This document shows positions 16,615 through 24,347 of a DNA stretch of 55,729 bases, piece by piece. The position numbers and the translations under genes are program-made. Below the pieces are notes generated by a model. It saw only the letters and a list, made by a program, of their open reading frames with translations. It had not been told where the DNA came from and did not search any database. Origin of the DNA: an uncultured Porphyromonadaceae bacterium (GTDB lineage Bacteria > Bacteroidota > Bacteroidia > Bacteroidales > Muribaculaceae). The stretch's first letter is position 1, and every line of letters starts with the position of its first letter. The stretch spans positions 1 through 55,729 of the forward strand of contig CABUPJ010000019.1 of NCBI GenBank assembly GCA_902493335.1, in the 5' to 3' direction.

Positions 16615-17826
16615 TCAGTCTCTGTCGAGAAAGAAGCGGGGGATGTTGCAGAGAAATACGTCGGGGCGGTCGATGACGGCTCGGGCCTCGATGAGGCGCC
16701 GGAGTGTTATCTCGCCGATGACGTAGCTATGGTCGCGCGACAGATGGCGTGTGTCGATGTTGTCGAATCCGAGGGCTTCGACAACGGCGGGGTCACTGTA
16801 GCGCAGGTAGACGCGCAGGGCGACGTCGGTGGAGTAGGCGGGGCGATCGAGGTAGTCCATCTTTTTATACTCATATTTATAGTCGTGGCGGCGGGCCATG
16901 ACGTCGCTGAGAATAGACGATGCTGTCGGCAGGCTGCCGGCGCCCTTGCCGAACATGAACTGGCGGTCGTAGCACTCGCCGCGGATGACGACGCCGTTGT
17001 ATTCGTCGTCGACGCTGTAGATATACTTTGACGGAGCGATGAACTCGGGCATGACGAAGAGGGTGAATTCGCTGTCTGAGAATTTGACGACCTGGGCGAC
17101 GAGTTTGATCTTGTAGCCTTTCTCACGTGCGAAGCGTATGTCGAAGTCGCTTATTGTGCTGATGCCGTATGTGAAGACGCTGTCGGGGTCGACGTAGACG
17201 CCGATGGCGTGGACGGTGATGATGACGAGCTTGAAAAGGGCGTCATAGCCGTTGACGTCAAACGAGGGGTCGGCTTCGGCGAAACCGAGTTCCTGGGCGC
17301 GGCGCAGGGCGCTGTCGTAGCTTTCGTGGTGGTCGAAGACTTGCGAGAGGATATAGTTGGACGAGCCGTTGAGGATGCCTTTGACCTCGAGCAGCAGGTC
17401 GTTGTCGTAATATTCCTCGAGGTTGCGGATGACCGGGATGGAGCCGCACGACGAGGCGTCGTAGAGCAGGGCGGTGTTGTGGCGCCGCTGGAGTTCGATG
17501 AGTTCGGGCAGATGGCGCGCGATCATGGCCTTGTTGCCAGAGACGACGGGTATTCCGCGGCGCAGGGCCTTGGTGACGATGTCGTATGACGCGGCGGCGT
17601 TGTCGATTACCTCGACGATGAGGTCGATGTCGTCGCTCTCGAGGATGTCGTCGGCGCGGTCTGTGAGGAGGGCGCGGTCGACGTCGATGCCACGGGGTTT
17701 GTTGATGTCTCTGACGCAGATGCGCGAGATGACGGCGTGGGCGTTTTTGGCACGCCCGATTATGCGGTAGATGCCCTGGCCGACGACGCCGAGACCGAAG
17801 AGTCCGATTTTAAGAGTCTTTCCCAT
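16615..17826 (-). CDS. hom: Homoserine dehydrogenase
   Basis: A 403-residue monofunctional enzyme that reduces aspartate semialdehyde to homoserine. The N-terminal dinucleotide-binding motif GLFGLGVVGQG, the catalytic-domain signature 'GILNGSSNYILSQ' and the conserved 'SGNKAMIARH' lysine segment are visible. The last 80 residues look like a short ACT-type regulatory tail. There is no fused aspartokinase, unlike ThrA. It is the last gene of the leftward metY-metX-hom operon, 19 bp after metX. The placement suggests homoserine is supplied mainly for methionine synthesis. Confidence 0.94.
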   Translation of the reverse strand: MGKTLKIGLFGLGVVGQGIYRIIGRAKNAHAVISRICVRDINKPRGIDVDRALLTDRADDILESDDIDLIVEVIDNAAASYDIVTKALRRGIPVVSGNKAMIARHLPELIELQRRHNTALLYDASSCGSIPVIRNLEEYYDNDLLLEVKGILNGSSNYILSQVFDHHESYDSALRRAQELGFAEADPSFDVNGYDALFKLVIITVHAIGVYVDPDSVFTYGISTISDFDIRFAREKGYKIKLVAQVVKFSDSEFTLFVMPEFIAPSKYIYSVDDEYNGVVIRGECYDRQFMFGKGAGSLPTASSILSDVMARRHDYKYEYKKMDYLDRPAYSTDVALRVYLRYSDPAVVEALGFDNIDTRHLSRDHSYVIGEITLRRLIEARAVIDRPDVFLCNIPRFFLDRD

Positions 17827-17845
17827 TATTATAGAGTGTATACTG

Positions 17846-18871
17846 TTACCGATTTATGAAACGATTTAGAATCGCGTTGAGTTTGGCGTGTTCGACAAGA
17901 AAACCGTCGTGGCCGAAGCCCGAATCGATTTCGTGGTAGTCGGCGAGAGGAATCATGGCGGCGAGATCGCGCATCTCGCGGGGTGTGAAGATGATGTCGC
18001 TGCTGATGCCTATGACGATGGTGTCGGCGCTGATGCGCTGCAGGGCGGGGGCGACACCGCCTCGGCCGTAGCCGACGTCGTGGGTGTCGAAGGCGTCGAG
18101 TATCGTGACGTAGGAGTAGGCGTTGAAGCGGCGGCATAGTTTCTCGCCCTGATAGCGCTGGTATGTGACGGCGCGGCGGTCGTCGGCGAGGGGCGGCGTG
18201 TCGCTGCGGTCCTGCTGGGTGGCGTTGTAGCCCCAGGGGCCGCGGTAGCTCAGGAGGCCTATGGCTCGGGCGGCCGCGAGGCCGTCGCGAGCGGCATCGG
18301 GGCGCCGCTCGCCGTAACTGCGGTCGGCCTTGATGGACATGCGCTGGGTCTCGTCGATGGCGATGGCCCAGGGCGAGGCTTTGGCGTCGGTGGCGATGAG
18401 TATCAGTCTGTCGAATCGCTCAGGCTCGCTGACGGCCCACTCGATGGCCTGGAAACCGCCGACCGAGCTGCCCACGAGGACGGCGATGCGGCCGATGCCG
18501 AGGGCGTCGGCGAGGAGACGGTGGGCGGCGACGATGTCGCGTATCGTCAGACGCGGGAAATCGGTGTAATATGGTTCGCCCGTCGCGGGGTTGACCGACA
18601 GCGGTCCTGTCGAGCCGTAGCATGAGCCGATGATGTTGGCGCAGATGATGAATCTGTCGGCCGGGTCGAGGAAACATCCGTCTTCGACCGTGTGGGGCCA
18701 CCAGTCGGCGACGTCGCTGTTGGCTGTCAGGGCGTGGCAGACCCAGACGACATTGTCGCGGGCGGCGTTGAGGCTGCCGTAGGTGTGATAGGCGATGTCG
18801 AGCGAGGGCAGGGTCGCGCCCGATTCGAGGGTGAACGGCCTGTCGCTGTGGAATATTTCGGGAGCTGCCAT
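17846..18871 (-). CDS. metX: Homoserine O-acetyltransferase
   Basis: A 341-residue alpha/beta hydrolase that activates homoserine with acetyl-CoA, the first committed step of methionine synthesis by direct sulfhydrylation. The nucleophile elbow GSSVGG places Ser136 as the catalytic serine. The remaining triad members are likely the Asp in 'GISSDIIFTP' and the His in 'DSGFGHDGFLVEH'. Some MetX proteins use succinyl-CoA; I cannot tell from sequence alone. It lies 5 bp after metY and 19 bp before hom. Confidence 0.93.
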   Translation of the reverse strand: MAAPEIFHSDRPFTLESGATLPSLDIAYHTYGSLNAARDNVVWVCHALTANSDVADWWPHTVEDGCFLDPADRFIICANIIGSCYGSTGPLSVNPATGEPYYTDFPRLTIRDIVAAHRLLADALGIGRIAVLVGSSVGGFQAIEWAVSEPERFDRLILIATDAKASPWAIAIDETQRMSIKADRSYGERRPDAARDGLAAARAIGLLSYRGPWGYNATQQDRSDTPPLADDRRAVTYQRYQGEKLCRRFNAYSYVTILDAFDTHDVGYGRGGVAPALQRISADTIVIGISSDIIFTPREMRDLAAMIPLADYHEIDSGFGHDGFLVEHAKLNAILNRFINR

Positions 18872-18876
18872 CGGTG

Positions 18877-20160
18877 TCAGATGCGGGTGAATGCCTGTTC
18901 GAAATCGGCGATTATGTCGTCGGCGTCCTCGAGGCCGAGCGAGATGCGCAGCAGTGTCGGGGTGACGCCGGCTTTCTCGAGGTCTTCGGCGCTGAGCTGT
19001 TTGTGGGTTGTCGATGCCGGATGTGTCACGACGGTGATAGAGTCGCCGATCATCGTCATGTGGGCCGCCAGCTGCAGAGCCTCGACGAAACGGACGGTGC
19101 TTTCGACCGTACCCTCGAGCTCGACGTTGAGCACCGCCGAGGCGCCGAATTTATAATATTTACGGGCGTTGCTGTATCCGGGATGGTCCTCGAAACCAAC
19201 GTAGCTGACTTTCTTTACCTTGGGATGTGTCTTGAGGTATTCGGCGAGGCGGCGCGTCGACTCGACCTCGTGGCGCACGCGCAGGGCGAGTGTCTCGAGG
19301 CCGATGGCCATCAGATAGCTGTCGAATGCCGAGGGGCAGGCGCCGAGGTCGCGCAGGCCGTCGACGCGGCATTTGACGATGAAGGCCGCCGGGCCGAAGG
19401 CTTCGTATAGATTTAGGCCGTGATAGCCCTCTGACGGGCCGTCGACAGCGGGGAATCTGCCGCAGCTCCAGTCGAAGTTGCCTCCGTCGACGATGATGCC
19501 GCCCATGGCCGTGCCGTGGCCGTTGATCCATTTTGTCGCGCTGTCGACGACTATGTTGGCGCCCCAGTCGAAGGGGTTGCAGAGATAGCCGCAGGCGCCG
19601 AACGTGTTGTCGACGATGAACGGTATCTGTTTGCGGGCGGCCAGTTTGCCGAGCCCCTCGAGGTCGGGTACATAGCAGGTCGGATTGCCCATGCTTTCGG
19701 CGAAGATGGCGCGTGTGCGTCCGTCGACAAGGGCCTCGAACGCTTCGGGCTCGGGGCTTTCGGCGATTCTGACCTCGATGCCGAGCTTGTCGAGTGTATG
19801 GCGGAAGAGGTTGTATGTGCCGCCGTAGAGATATGGCGACGCCACGATGTTGTCGCCGGCTGCGGCAAGGTTGGTGATGACGATGAGCGTGGCCGACATG
19901 CCTGAGGCTACAGCCAGGGCGCCGACGCCGCCATAGAGGGCTGCGACGCGGGTCTCGTAGGCCGAAGTCGTCGGATTCTGCAGGCGGGTGTAGATATTGC
20001 CCGGCTCGGTGAGGTTGAAGAGCGATGCCGCGTAATCGCAGCTCTTGAAGCGGTAAGCCGCTGTGGGATAGATGGCAAGGCCGCGTGAGCCTGTTTTTTC
20101 GTCTTTGTCGAGGCCGGCATGTATCTGTCGGGTCTCAAACTTCAGTTTGCTGTAGTCCAT
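18877..20160 (-). CDS. metY: O-acetylhomoserine sulfhydrylase
   Basis: A 427-residue PLP enzyme of the Cys/Met metabolism family that makes homocysteine from O-acetylhomoserine and sulfide. The PLP lysine is Lys210 in 'VVDSATKWINGHGT'. The N-terminal 'QIHAGLDKDEKTGSRGLAIYPTAAYRF' and 'YTRLQNPTT' are typical of MetY. It is the first gene of the leftward met operon. Its 5' leader (20161-20377) carries a methionine-rich leader peptide and a terminator, described separately, so expression is probably set by attenuation. Confidence 0.95.
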   Translation of the reverse strand: MDYSKLKFETRQIHAGLDKDEKTGSRGLAIYPTAAYRFKSCDYAASLFNLTEPGNIYTRLQNPTTSAYETRVAALYGGVGALAVASGMSATLIVITNLAAAGDNIVASPYLYGGTYNLFRHTLDKLGIEVRIAESPEPEAFEALVDGRTRAIFAESMGNPTCYVPDLEGLGKLAARKQIPFIVDNTFGACGYLCNPFDWGANIVVDSATKWINGHGTAMGGIIVDGGNFDWSCGRFPAVDGPSEGYHGLNLYEAFGPAAFIVKCRVDGLRDLGACPSAFDSYLMAIGLETLALRVRHEVESTRRLAEYLKTHPKVKKVSYVGFEDHPGYSNARKYYKFGASAVLNVELEGTVESTVRFVEALQLAAHMTMIGDSITVVTHPASTTHKQLSAEDLEKAGVTPTLLRISLGLEDADDIIADFEQAFTRI

Positions 20161-20178
20161 GATAGTAAGAGCTTGTTT

Positions 20179-20215
20179 AAAAACAAAACGTCCGGCTGGG
20201 GTGACCGGCCGGACG
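20179..20215 (-). terminator. Attenuator terminator in front of metY
   Basis: On the minus strand CGTCCGGC (20208-20215) pairs with GCCGGACG (20189-20196) over an 11-nt loop. It is followed at once by TTTTGTTTTT (20179-20188). It lies 18 bp before the metY ATG, so as a working terminator it would block the met operon. Confidence 0.85.
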
Positions 20216-20263
20216 CGATATGTTGTAAAGTTATGAAAAAATTCGTTGTCTCTACATCCGGCC

Positions 20264-20311
20264 TTATCGTCTGCGCATGCACATCATACCCATCATCATA
20301 TCGTTCGACAT
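20264..20311 (-). CDS. Methionine-rich leader peptide of the met operon
   Basis: A 15-codon frame encodes MSNDMMMGMMCMRRR and a TAA stop. Seven of 15 residues are methionine, including runs of three and two. The stop is followed immediately by the putative antiterminator. It starts about 55 nt downstream of the expected transcription start. The peptide has no domain; its role would be to let the ribosome sense charged tRNA-Met. I know leader peptides of this type for Trp, His, Leu/Ile/Val, Thr and Phe, but not an established methionine one in Bacteroidetes. Confidence 0.75.
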   Translation of the reverse strand: MSNDMMMGMMCMRRR

Positions 20312-20369
20312 GACGGTGACAGAGTTGCTGTATGATGAGAAGTTTGACATATACCTGATGTTTTCGCTG

Positions 20370-20400
20370 CAAAAGTATAACAATAAATTTGAATCTGCAA
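20370..20400 (-). promoter_or_regulatory. Promoter of the met operon
   Basis: On the minus strand TTG (20398-20400), a 20-bp spacer and TACTTTTG (20370-20377) match the Bacteroidetes consensus. It precedes the leader peptide, as attenuation requires. Confidence 0.65.
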
Positions 20401-20473
20401 CAAAAAAATCAGATTTCATCAAAATTCGTCATATTTATGGCGTGGCGCTCATATATAATAAGCGTTAAAAAAT

Positions 20474-20504
20474 TTTGAGGAGCCGGCTGATTGTTGTAAC
20501 TTTG
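20474..20504 (+). promoter_or_regulatory. Promoter of metK
   Basis: TTTG at 20474-20477, a 19-bp spacer and TAACTTTG at 20497-20504 are an exact Bacteroidetes promoter. It is divergent from the met operon promoter about 75 bp away and yields a metK leader of roughly 210 nt. Confidence 0.75.
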
Positions 20505-20539
20505 CGGCGTAGTCGGCGGATGGCTTTAAGGCCGCGAAC

Positions 20540-20592
20540 CGACAGTGGAAAAATTTGGCTGCTTGCAACCACTTGAAAAAATGCTAAAATCG
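20540..20592 (+). promoter_or_regulatory. Candidate SAM-II riboswitch upstream of metK
   Basis: The layout matches SAM-II: a short P1 stem (AGTGG at 20544-20548 with CCACT at 20569-20573), a loop containing ATTTGGC and GCTTGCAA, and a 3' segment TGAAAAAATGCTAAAA. The 3' GCTAAA can pair back with TTTGGC of the loop to form the pseudoknot. This closely resembles the SAM-II consensus I remember from alpha-proteobacterial metA/metX leaders. SAM-II usually works on translation near the ribosome site; here it sits about 130 nt upstream of the start, ahead of a terminator-like hairpin. A covariance-model search would settle it. Confidence 0.72.
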
Positions 20593-20598
20593 CCCGGC

Positions 20599-20621
20599 GG
20601 CACACCTTCAGCGGTGTGGCT
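20599..20621 (+). repeat. Leader hairpin of the TTCA-loop type
   Basis: CACACC and GGTGTG flank TTCAGC in the metK leader. It resembles the intergenic TTCA-loop hairpins near 16270-16325 and may be a copy of that repeat inserted between the riboswitch and the terminator. Confidence 0.45.
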
Positions 20622-20650
20622 ACGGTATTAAAAACAGGTTTTATCATGCA

Positions 20651-20697
20651 ATCATGGATTTGGCGGCGCGCAGGCCTCTGATTTCCATGATTTTTTT
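20651..20697 (+). terminator. Terminator-like hairpin in the metK leader
   Basis: ATCATGGA (20651-20658) and TCCATGAT (20684-20691) form a perfect 8-bp stem. Six further T residues follow (20692-20697). It ends 22 bp before the metK ATG and would allow transcriptional control by the upstream riboswitch, though I could not find an unambiguous antiterminator. Confidence 0.6.
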
Positions 20698-20719
20698 GAT
20701 ATCCAAAACTTACAACACT

Positions 20720-22018
20720 ATGAATTATCTATTTACTTCAGAGTCAGTTTCAGAAGGCCATCCCGACAAAGTGGCCGACCAGATTTCGGATGCTATCCTT
20801 GACGAATTTCTCGCCCGCGACCCTTCGTCGAAAGTGGCCTGCGAGACTCTTGTCACCACCGGTCAGGTCATTGTCGCCGGCGAGGTCAAGAGTGAGGCTT
20901 ATGTCGATCTGATGTCGACCACGCGTCGCGTCATCAAGGAAATAGGCTATAACCGCAGCGAGCTGTTTTTTGACGGTGATTCGTGCGGTGTGCTTTCGGC
21001 GCTCCACGAGCAGAGTCCCGACATCAACCGCGGCGTCGAGACCGCCGATGCCGTCGACCAGGGTGCGGGCGACCAGGGCATGATGTTCGGCTACGCCACT
21101 GACGAGACAGACCTCTATATACCACTGTCGCTGGCACTCAGCCACGCCATTGTCAAGGAGCTCGCCAACATACGCCGCGAGGGAGTCGACATGACCTATC
21201 TGCGTCCCGACTCAAAGAGTCAGGTGACAATCGAGTATGACGGACAGGGACATCCTGTCAGGGTGCACACCATCGTCGTCTCGACCCAGCACGACGACTT
21301 CATCAAGCCCGGCAACGGCATGACTCAGGATGAGGCCGACCGCAAGATGCTGGCCGTGATTGCCCGCGACGTGCGCGAGATACTGCTGCCGCGAGTCAAA
21401 GAGGCCGTGCCTCCCAAGATGCGCAGCCTCTTCGGCGACGATTTCACGCTTTATGTCAATCCGACGGGCAAGTTTGTCATCGGCGGTCCGCACGGAGACA
21501 CCGGTCTGACCGGTCGCAAAATTATCGTCGACACCTACGGCGGCCACGGAGCTCACGGCGGCGGCGCGTTCTCGGGCAAAGACCCGTCGAAAGTCGACCG
21601 TTCGGCCGCTTATGCCGCCCGCCATCTGGCAAAGAATCTTGTCGCTGCCGGCGTTGCCGAGCGTGTGCTCGTCCAGCTCGCTTATGCCATCGGCGTCGCC
21701 GAGCCTGTGAGCCTGAACATCAACACCTTCGGCACGGCCAAGGTTGATATGAGCGACGCCGAGATTTCGGCGGTGGTTAGCGGTATGCGCGATGACTTCG
21801 ACATGCGTCCCCACGCCATCGAACAGCGCCTCAAACTGCGTGCGCCCATATATCGCGAGACCGCGAGCTACGGTCACGTCGGCCGCACAAACCGCACGGT
21901 CACCAAACATTTCGGTCATCAGGGCGAGAAGCCTTTCAGTCTCGAGGTGGAGCTTTTCACCTGGGAAAAATTAGACAAAGTTGATGCCATTCGCGAGAAA
22001 TTCAACTTGAAGTTTTGA
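20720..22018 (+). CDS. metK: S-adenosylmethionine synthetase
   Basis: A 432-residue enzyme making SAM from methionine and ATP. The start at 20720 gives MNYLFTSESVSEGHPDKVADQISDAILD, the canonical N-terminus with HPDK at residues 14-17. 'GAGDQGMMFGYATDET' and 'GGPHGDTGLTGRKIIVDTYGG' are the other family signatures. An in-frame upstream ATG at 20654 lies inside the terminator hairpin and adds an unrelated N-terminus, so I reject it. About 432 residues is longer than the E. coli enzyme (384) but usual for Bacteroidetes. Its leader holds a candidate SAM-II riboswitch, which would give feedback by the product. Confidence 0.97.
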   Translation: MNYLFTSESVSEGHPDKVADQISDAILDEFLARDPSSKVACETLVTTGQVIVAGEVKSEAYVDLMSTTRRVIKEIGYNRSELFFDGDSCGVLSALHEQSPDINRGVETADAVDQGAGDQGMMFGYATDETDLYIPLSLALSHAIVKELANIRREGVDMTYLRPDSKSQVTIEYDGQGHPVRVHTIVVSTQHDDFIKPGNGMTQDEADRKMLAVIARDVREILLPRVKEAVPPKMRSLFGDDFTLYVNPTGKFVIGGPHGDTGLTGRKIIVDTYGGHGAHGGGAFSGKDPSKVDRSAAYAARHLAKNLVAAGVAERVLVQLAYAIGVAEPVSLNINTFGTAKVDMSDAEISAVVSGMRDDFDMRPHAIEQRLKLRAPIYRETASYGHVGRTNRTVTKHFGHQGEKPFSLEVELFTWEKLDKVDAIREKFNLKF

Positions 22019-22044
22019 TTGATAGCGAAAAAAATGTATCTTTG
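22014..22044 (+). promoter_or_regulatory. Promoter of the PpiD-like gene
   Basis: TTTG at 22014-22017, a 19-bp spacer and TATCTTTG at 22037-22044 match the consensus exactly. The -33 element overlaps the last codons of metK. Confidence 0.7.
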
Positions 22045-22119
22045 TGCGCTTAAATGCGCCCATTCCGCGCGCTGACAGACCAATCAGAAACAAAAACAAA
22101 TAAAAATACAAAAATCTAA

Positions 22120-24225
22120 ATGGCAACCTTAGAAAAAATCAGAAGCAAGTCAGTGCTGCTGTTCGTAATCATCATCGTGGCATTGCTTGCATTTATTCTC
22201 GGCGACTTCCTCACCTCGGGCCGCACCTATTTCGGCTCGGGAATGACTGTCGCCCAGGTAGGTGACAAGAAAGTGGAGTATCATGACTATCAGGCCCGTC
22301 TCGAACAGGCCAACGAGCAGATGCGCAACCAGAACCAGAACGTCGACGGTGACGAGCTGTCTCAGAACGTCATCAGCAGCCTGCTCTTTGAAGAGCTCCT
22401 CAAACAGGAATATCAGGATCTCGGTCTCCGCGTCTCGGACAAAGAGATTTCAGAGGCCATGACCGGCGTGATGCCTCACCGCAACGCACAGCAGTTTATC
22501 TACACTGTCTCGCGTCAGCTCGGTCTCGAGAATCCCTCAGGCAAGGAGGTGCTCGACCGCATCAACAATCCGGCCAAATATAACCTCCCCGTCGAGGCCG
22601 GCCAGCAGCTCAAGGCTCTTTGGGCCGCAACCGAGGCCGATGTCGAGAACGCCATGCTTCAGGAGAAATTCTACCGTCTCGTAGGCGGCCTCTTCACGGC
22701 AAACACCCTCGACGCCAAGAGTGTCTATAACGACAACGCCACCACACGCCACATCTCATACGTCTCAAAACCCGCCGCCACAGTACCCGACACCGAGGCC
22801 GAGGTCACAGACGCAGACATCAAGGCTCAGTGGGACAAGAACAAAAACAACTACCGCATCGACGAAGAGCTTCGCGAAATCGACTATATATATGTCGTCA
22901 TCGAGCCTTCGCAGGATGATATCGTCGCCGGCCAGCAGGTTGTCGAGAACGCTCTCGCCGCCCTCAACTCAGGCGAAGGTCTCAACGGCGTCGACAGCGA
23001 CTCGCGTTTTGTCGTCACACGCGCCACAGCTCCCCTGTCGAAGATTTCTGACGCCCGCGTCAAGAACTTCATCGACACCACAGCCGCCGGCACAGCCAAG
23101 GTCATCGTGTCGCAGCGTGACAAATACACTCTCGCCAAAGTTCTCGGCGTGACAAACGACGTCGATTCGATTAATGTGTCAATGATCGCTCTCGCATCGC
23201 CCGAGAAAGCCGACACCGTGATGACAGCTCTCGCCAACGGTGCCAAATGGGCTGACTTCGCCGAGACCGACTTCTCGCAGGCTCAGGACAGCATCTGGAC
23301 ATCGCTCGTCAGCCTCAGCGGCGTAGACACCAAGATTAAAGACGCTCTGCTCAACGCCACCGTCGGCCAGCCTTTCGTCATGACAGACAGCATCAACGGC
23401 AACGTCTACTCGCAGATCTACCGCGTCAATGCCCGCCGCTCGCCCGTGCCTGTCTATGACTATGCAGTCATCAACTACACAATCGATCCCTCGAACGCAA
23501 CACTTGAGAAACTCTCAAACGACCTCCGTACATTCATTTCTGCCAACTCGTCGGCTGACGACTTCACCGCCAATGCGGCCGAAGCAGGCTTTATGGTACT
23601 TCCCGATCTTGTCGGCGCATCACATCCCCACATCGCCAACATAAGCGACAGCCGCGGCGCCGTCAAATGGGTCATGGAAGGCAAGAAGGGTCAGGTGTCA
23701 CCCGTTATCCAGGATAACAAACAGTCTTATCTGATGGCTATCGCTATCAAGGACGTCTATGACGGCGAATACCTGCCGTGGGATTGCTACCAGATCAAAA
23801 ACCAGCTGCGTTCACGTGCCATCACCGCCAAGAAACTCGACAAACTCATGGCCGACTATCAGGGCAAAGCCAATGACATCAACGGCTATGCCGCAGCCAT
23901 GGAGCTTCCCGTCGCTCAGGCCGACGTCATCTTCAGCTCACCCCGCGTCGCTTCAATCGGCGTAGGCGAGAGCGCCCTGCAGGGTCAGATCGCGTCTGCT
24001 GCCGAGAAGAGCCTCGTAGGCCCCGTCAAAGGCAACAACTCGGTCGTTGTCTTCGTCGTAGACTCTGTCTCTGACGAAAGCCGTCCCTATGACTTCGACG
24101 AATATGCCGGTACATTCAACCGCACGATGGGCATCGGTCTCTTCGATCCCTTCACACTCCTTGTCGGCAAAGAGAACATCAAGAACAACTCGCTCAACTT
24201 CATCAACAGCGCAGTTGCCGAATAA
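22120..24225 (+). CDS. Membrane-anchored peptidylprolyl isomerase (PpiD/SurA type)
   Basis: A 701-residue protein. One N-terminal transmembrane anchor covers about residues 10-31 (SVLLFVIIIVALLAFILGDF), with the rest in the periplasm. A SurA_N-like helical domain spans roughly residues 40-220, with parvulin/PPIC-like segments in the middle. The architecture is that of PpiD, which assists folding of secreted and outer-membrane proteins. Classic parvulin motifs are poorly preserved, so it may act mainly as a chaperone. It is monocistronic, with a consensus promoter and a perfect 14-bp terminator (24251-24283). Confidence 0.88.
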   Translation: MATLEKIRSKSVLLFVIIIVALLAFILGDFLTSGRTYFGSGMTVAQVGDKKVEYHDYQARLEQANEQMRNQNQNVDGDELSQNVISSLLFEELLKQEYQDLGLRVSDKEISEAMTGVMPHRNAQQFIYTVSRQLGLENPSGKEVLDRINNPAKYNLPVEAGQQLKALWAATEADVENAMLQEKFYRLVGGLFTANTLDAKSVYNDNATTRHISYVSKPAATVPDTEAEVTDADIKAQWDKNKNNYRIDEELREIDYIYVVIEPSQDDIVAGQQVVENALAALNSGEGLNGVDSDSRFVVTRATAPLSKISDARVKNFIDTTAAGTAKVIVSQRDKYTLAKVLGVTNDVDSINVSMIALASPEKADTVMTALANGAKWADFAETDFSQAQDSIWTSLVSLSGVDTKIKDALLNATVGQPFVMTDSINGNVYSQIYRVNARRSPVPVYDYAVINYTIDPSNATLEKLSNDLRTFISANSSADDFTANAAEAGFMVLPDLVGASHPHIANISDSRGAVKWVMEGKKGQVSPVIQDNKQSYLMAIAIKDVYDGEYLPWDCYQIKNQLRSRAITAKKLDKLMADYQGKANDINGYAAAMELPVAQADVIFSSPRVASIGVGESALQGQIASAAEKSLVGPVKGNNSVVVFVVDSVSDESRPYDFDEYAGTFNRTMGIGLFDPFTLLVGKENIKNNSLNFINSAVAE

Positions 24226-24250
24226 TAATCGCTCAGGCGATAACTTACAG

Positions 24251-24283
24251 CGAGGCCGCGTCGTAAACCACGACGCGGCCTCG
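24251..24283 (+). terminator. Perfect 14-bp hairpin terminator
   Basis: A 14-bp stem (24251-24264 with 24270-24283), AAACC loop, then TTTGTATT. It ends the ppiD-like transcript. Confidence 0.8.
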
Positions 24284-24293
24284 TTTGTATTAT

Positions 24294-24338
24294 AATAGCT
24301 AAAATAGCTAAGATAGCTATAATAGCTAAAATAGCTGT
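24294..24338. repeat. 9-bp tandem repeat AATAGCTAA, five copies
   Basis: AATAGCT or GATAGCT starts at 24294, 24303, 24312, 24321 and 24330, an exact 9-bp period. It lies between convergent genes, just before the stop of the MBL gene. It has the same period as the GTC-type repeats elsewhere. Confidence 0.85.
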
Positions 24339-24347
24339 TTTAGCCGA

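Larger units (their letters stand above)
20179..20377 (-). promoter_or_regulatory. Candidate methionine transcription attenuator of metY-metX-hom
   Basis: Read on the minus strand, the leader contains in order the promoter, a 15-residue leader peptide rich in Met (20264-20311), an antiterminator segment GGCCGGATG directly after the UAA stop (20255-20263), and the terminator (20179-20215). GGCCGGATG can pair with CGTCCGGCC (20207-20215): nine pairs, one of them G-U. That pairing uses the 5' arm of the terminator, so the two structures exclude each other. A ribosome that reaches the stop codon would cover the antiterminator and favour termination. Stalling on Met codons would leave it free and allow readthrough. 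The sequence shows the elements; the mechanism is inferred. Confidence 0.75.

Noticed and set aside
20161..20377. A SAM-I or other SAM riboswitch in front of metY
   Set aside because: I could not fit a SAM-I four-way junction. The leader is better explained by a Met-rich peptide and an attenuator.
20654..20719. N-terminal extension of metK from an ATG at 20654
   Set aside because: The extension lies inside the leader hairpin and is unlike any MetK N-terminus, whereas the ATG at 20720 gives the canonical sequence.
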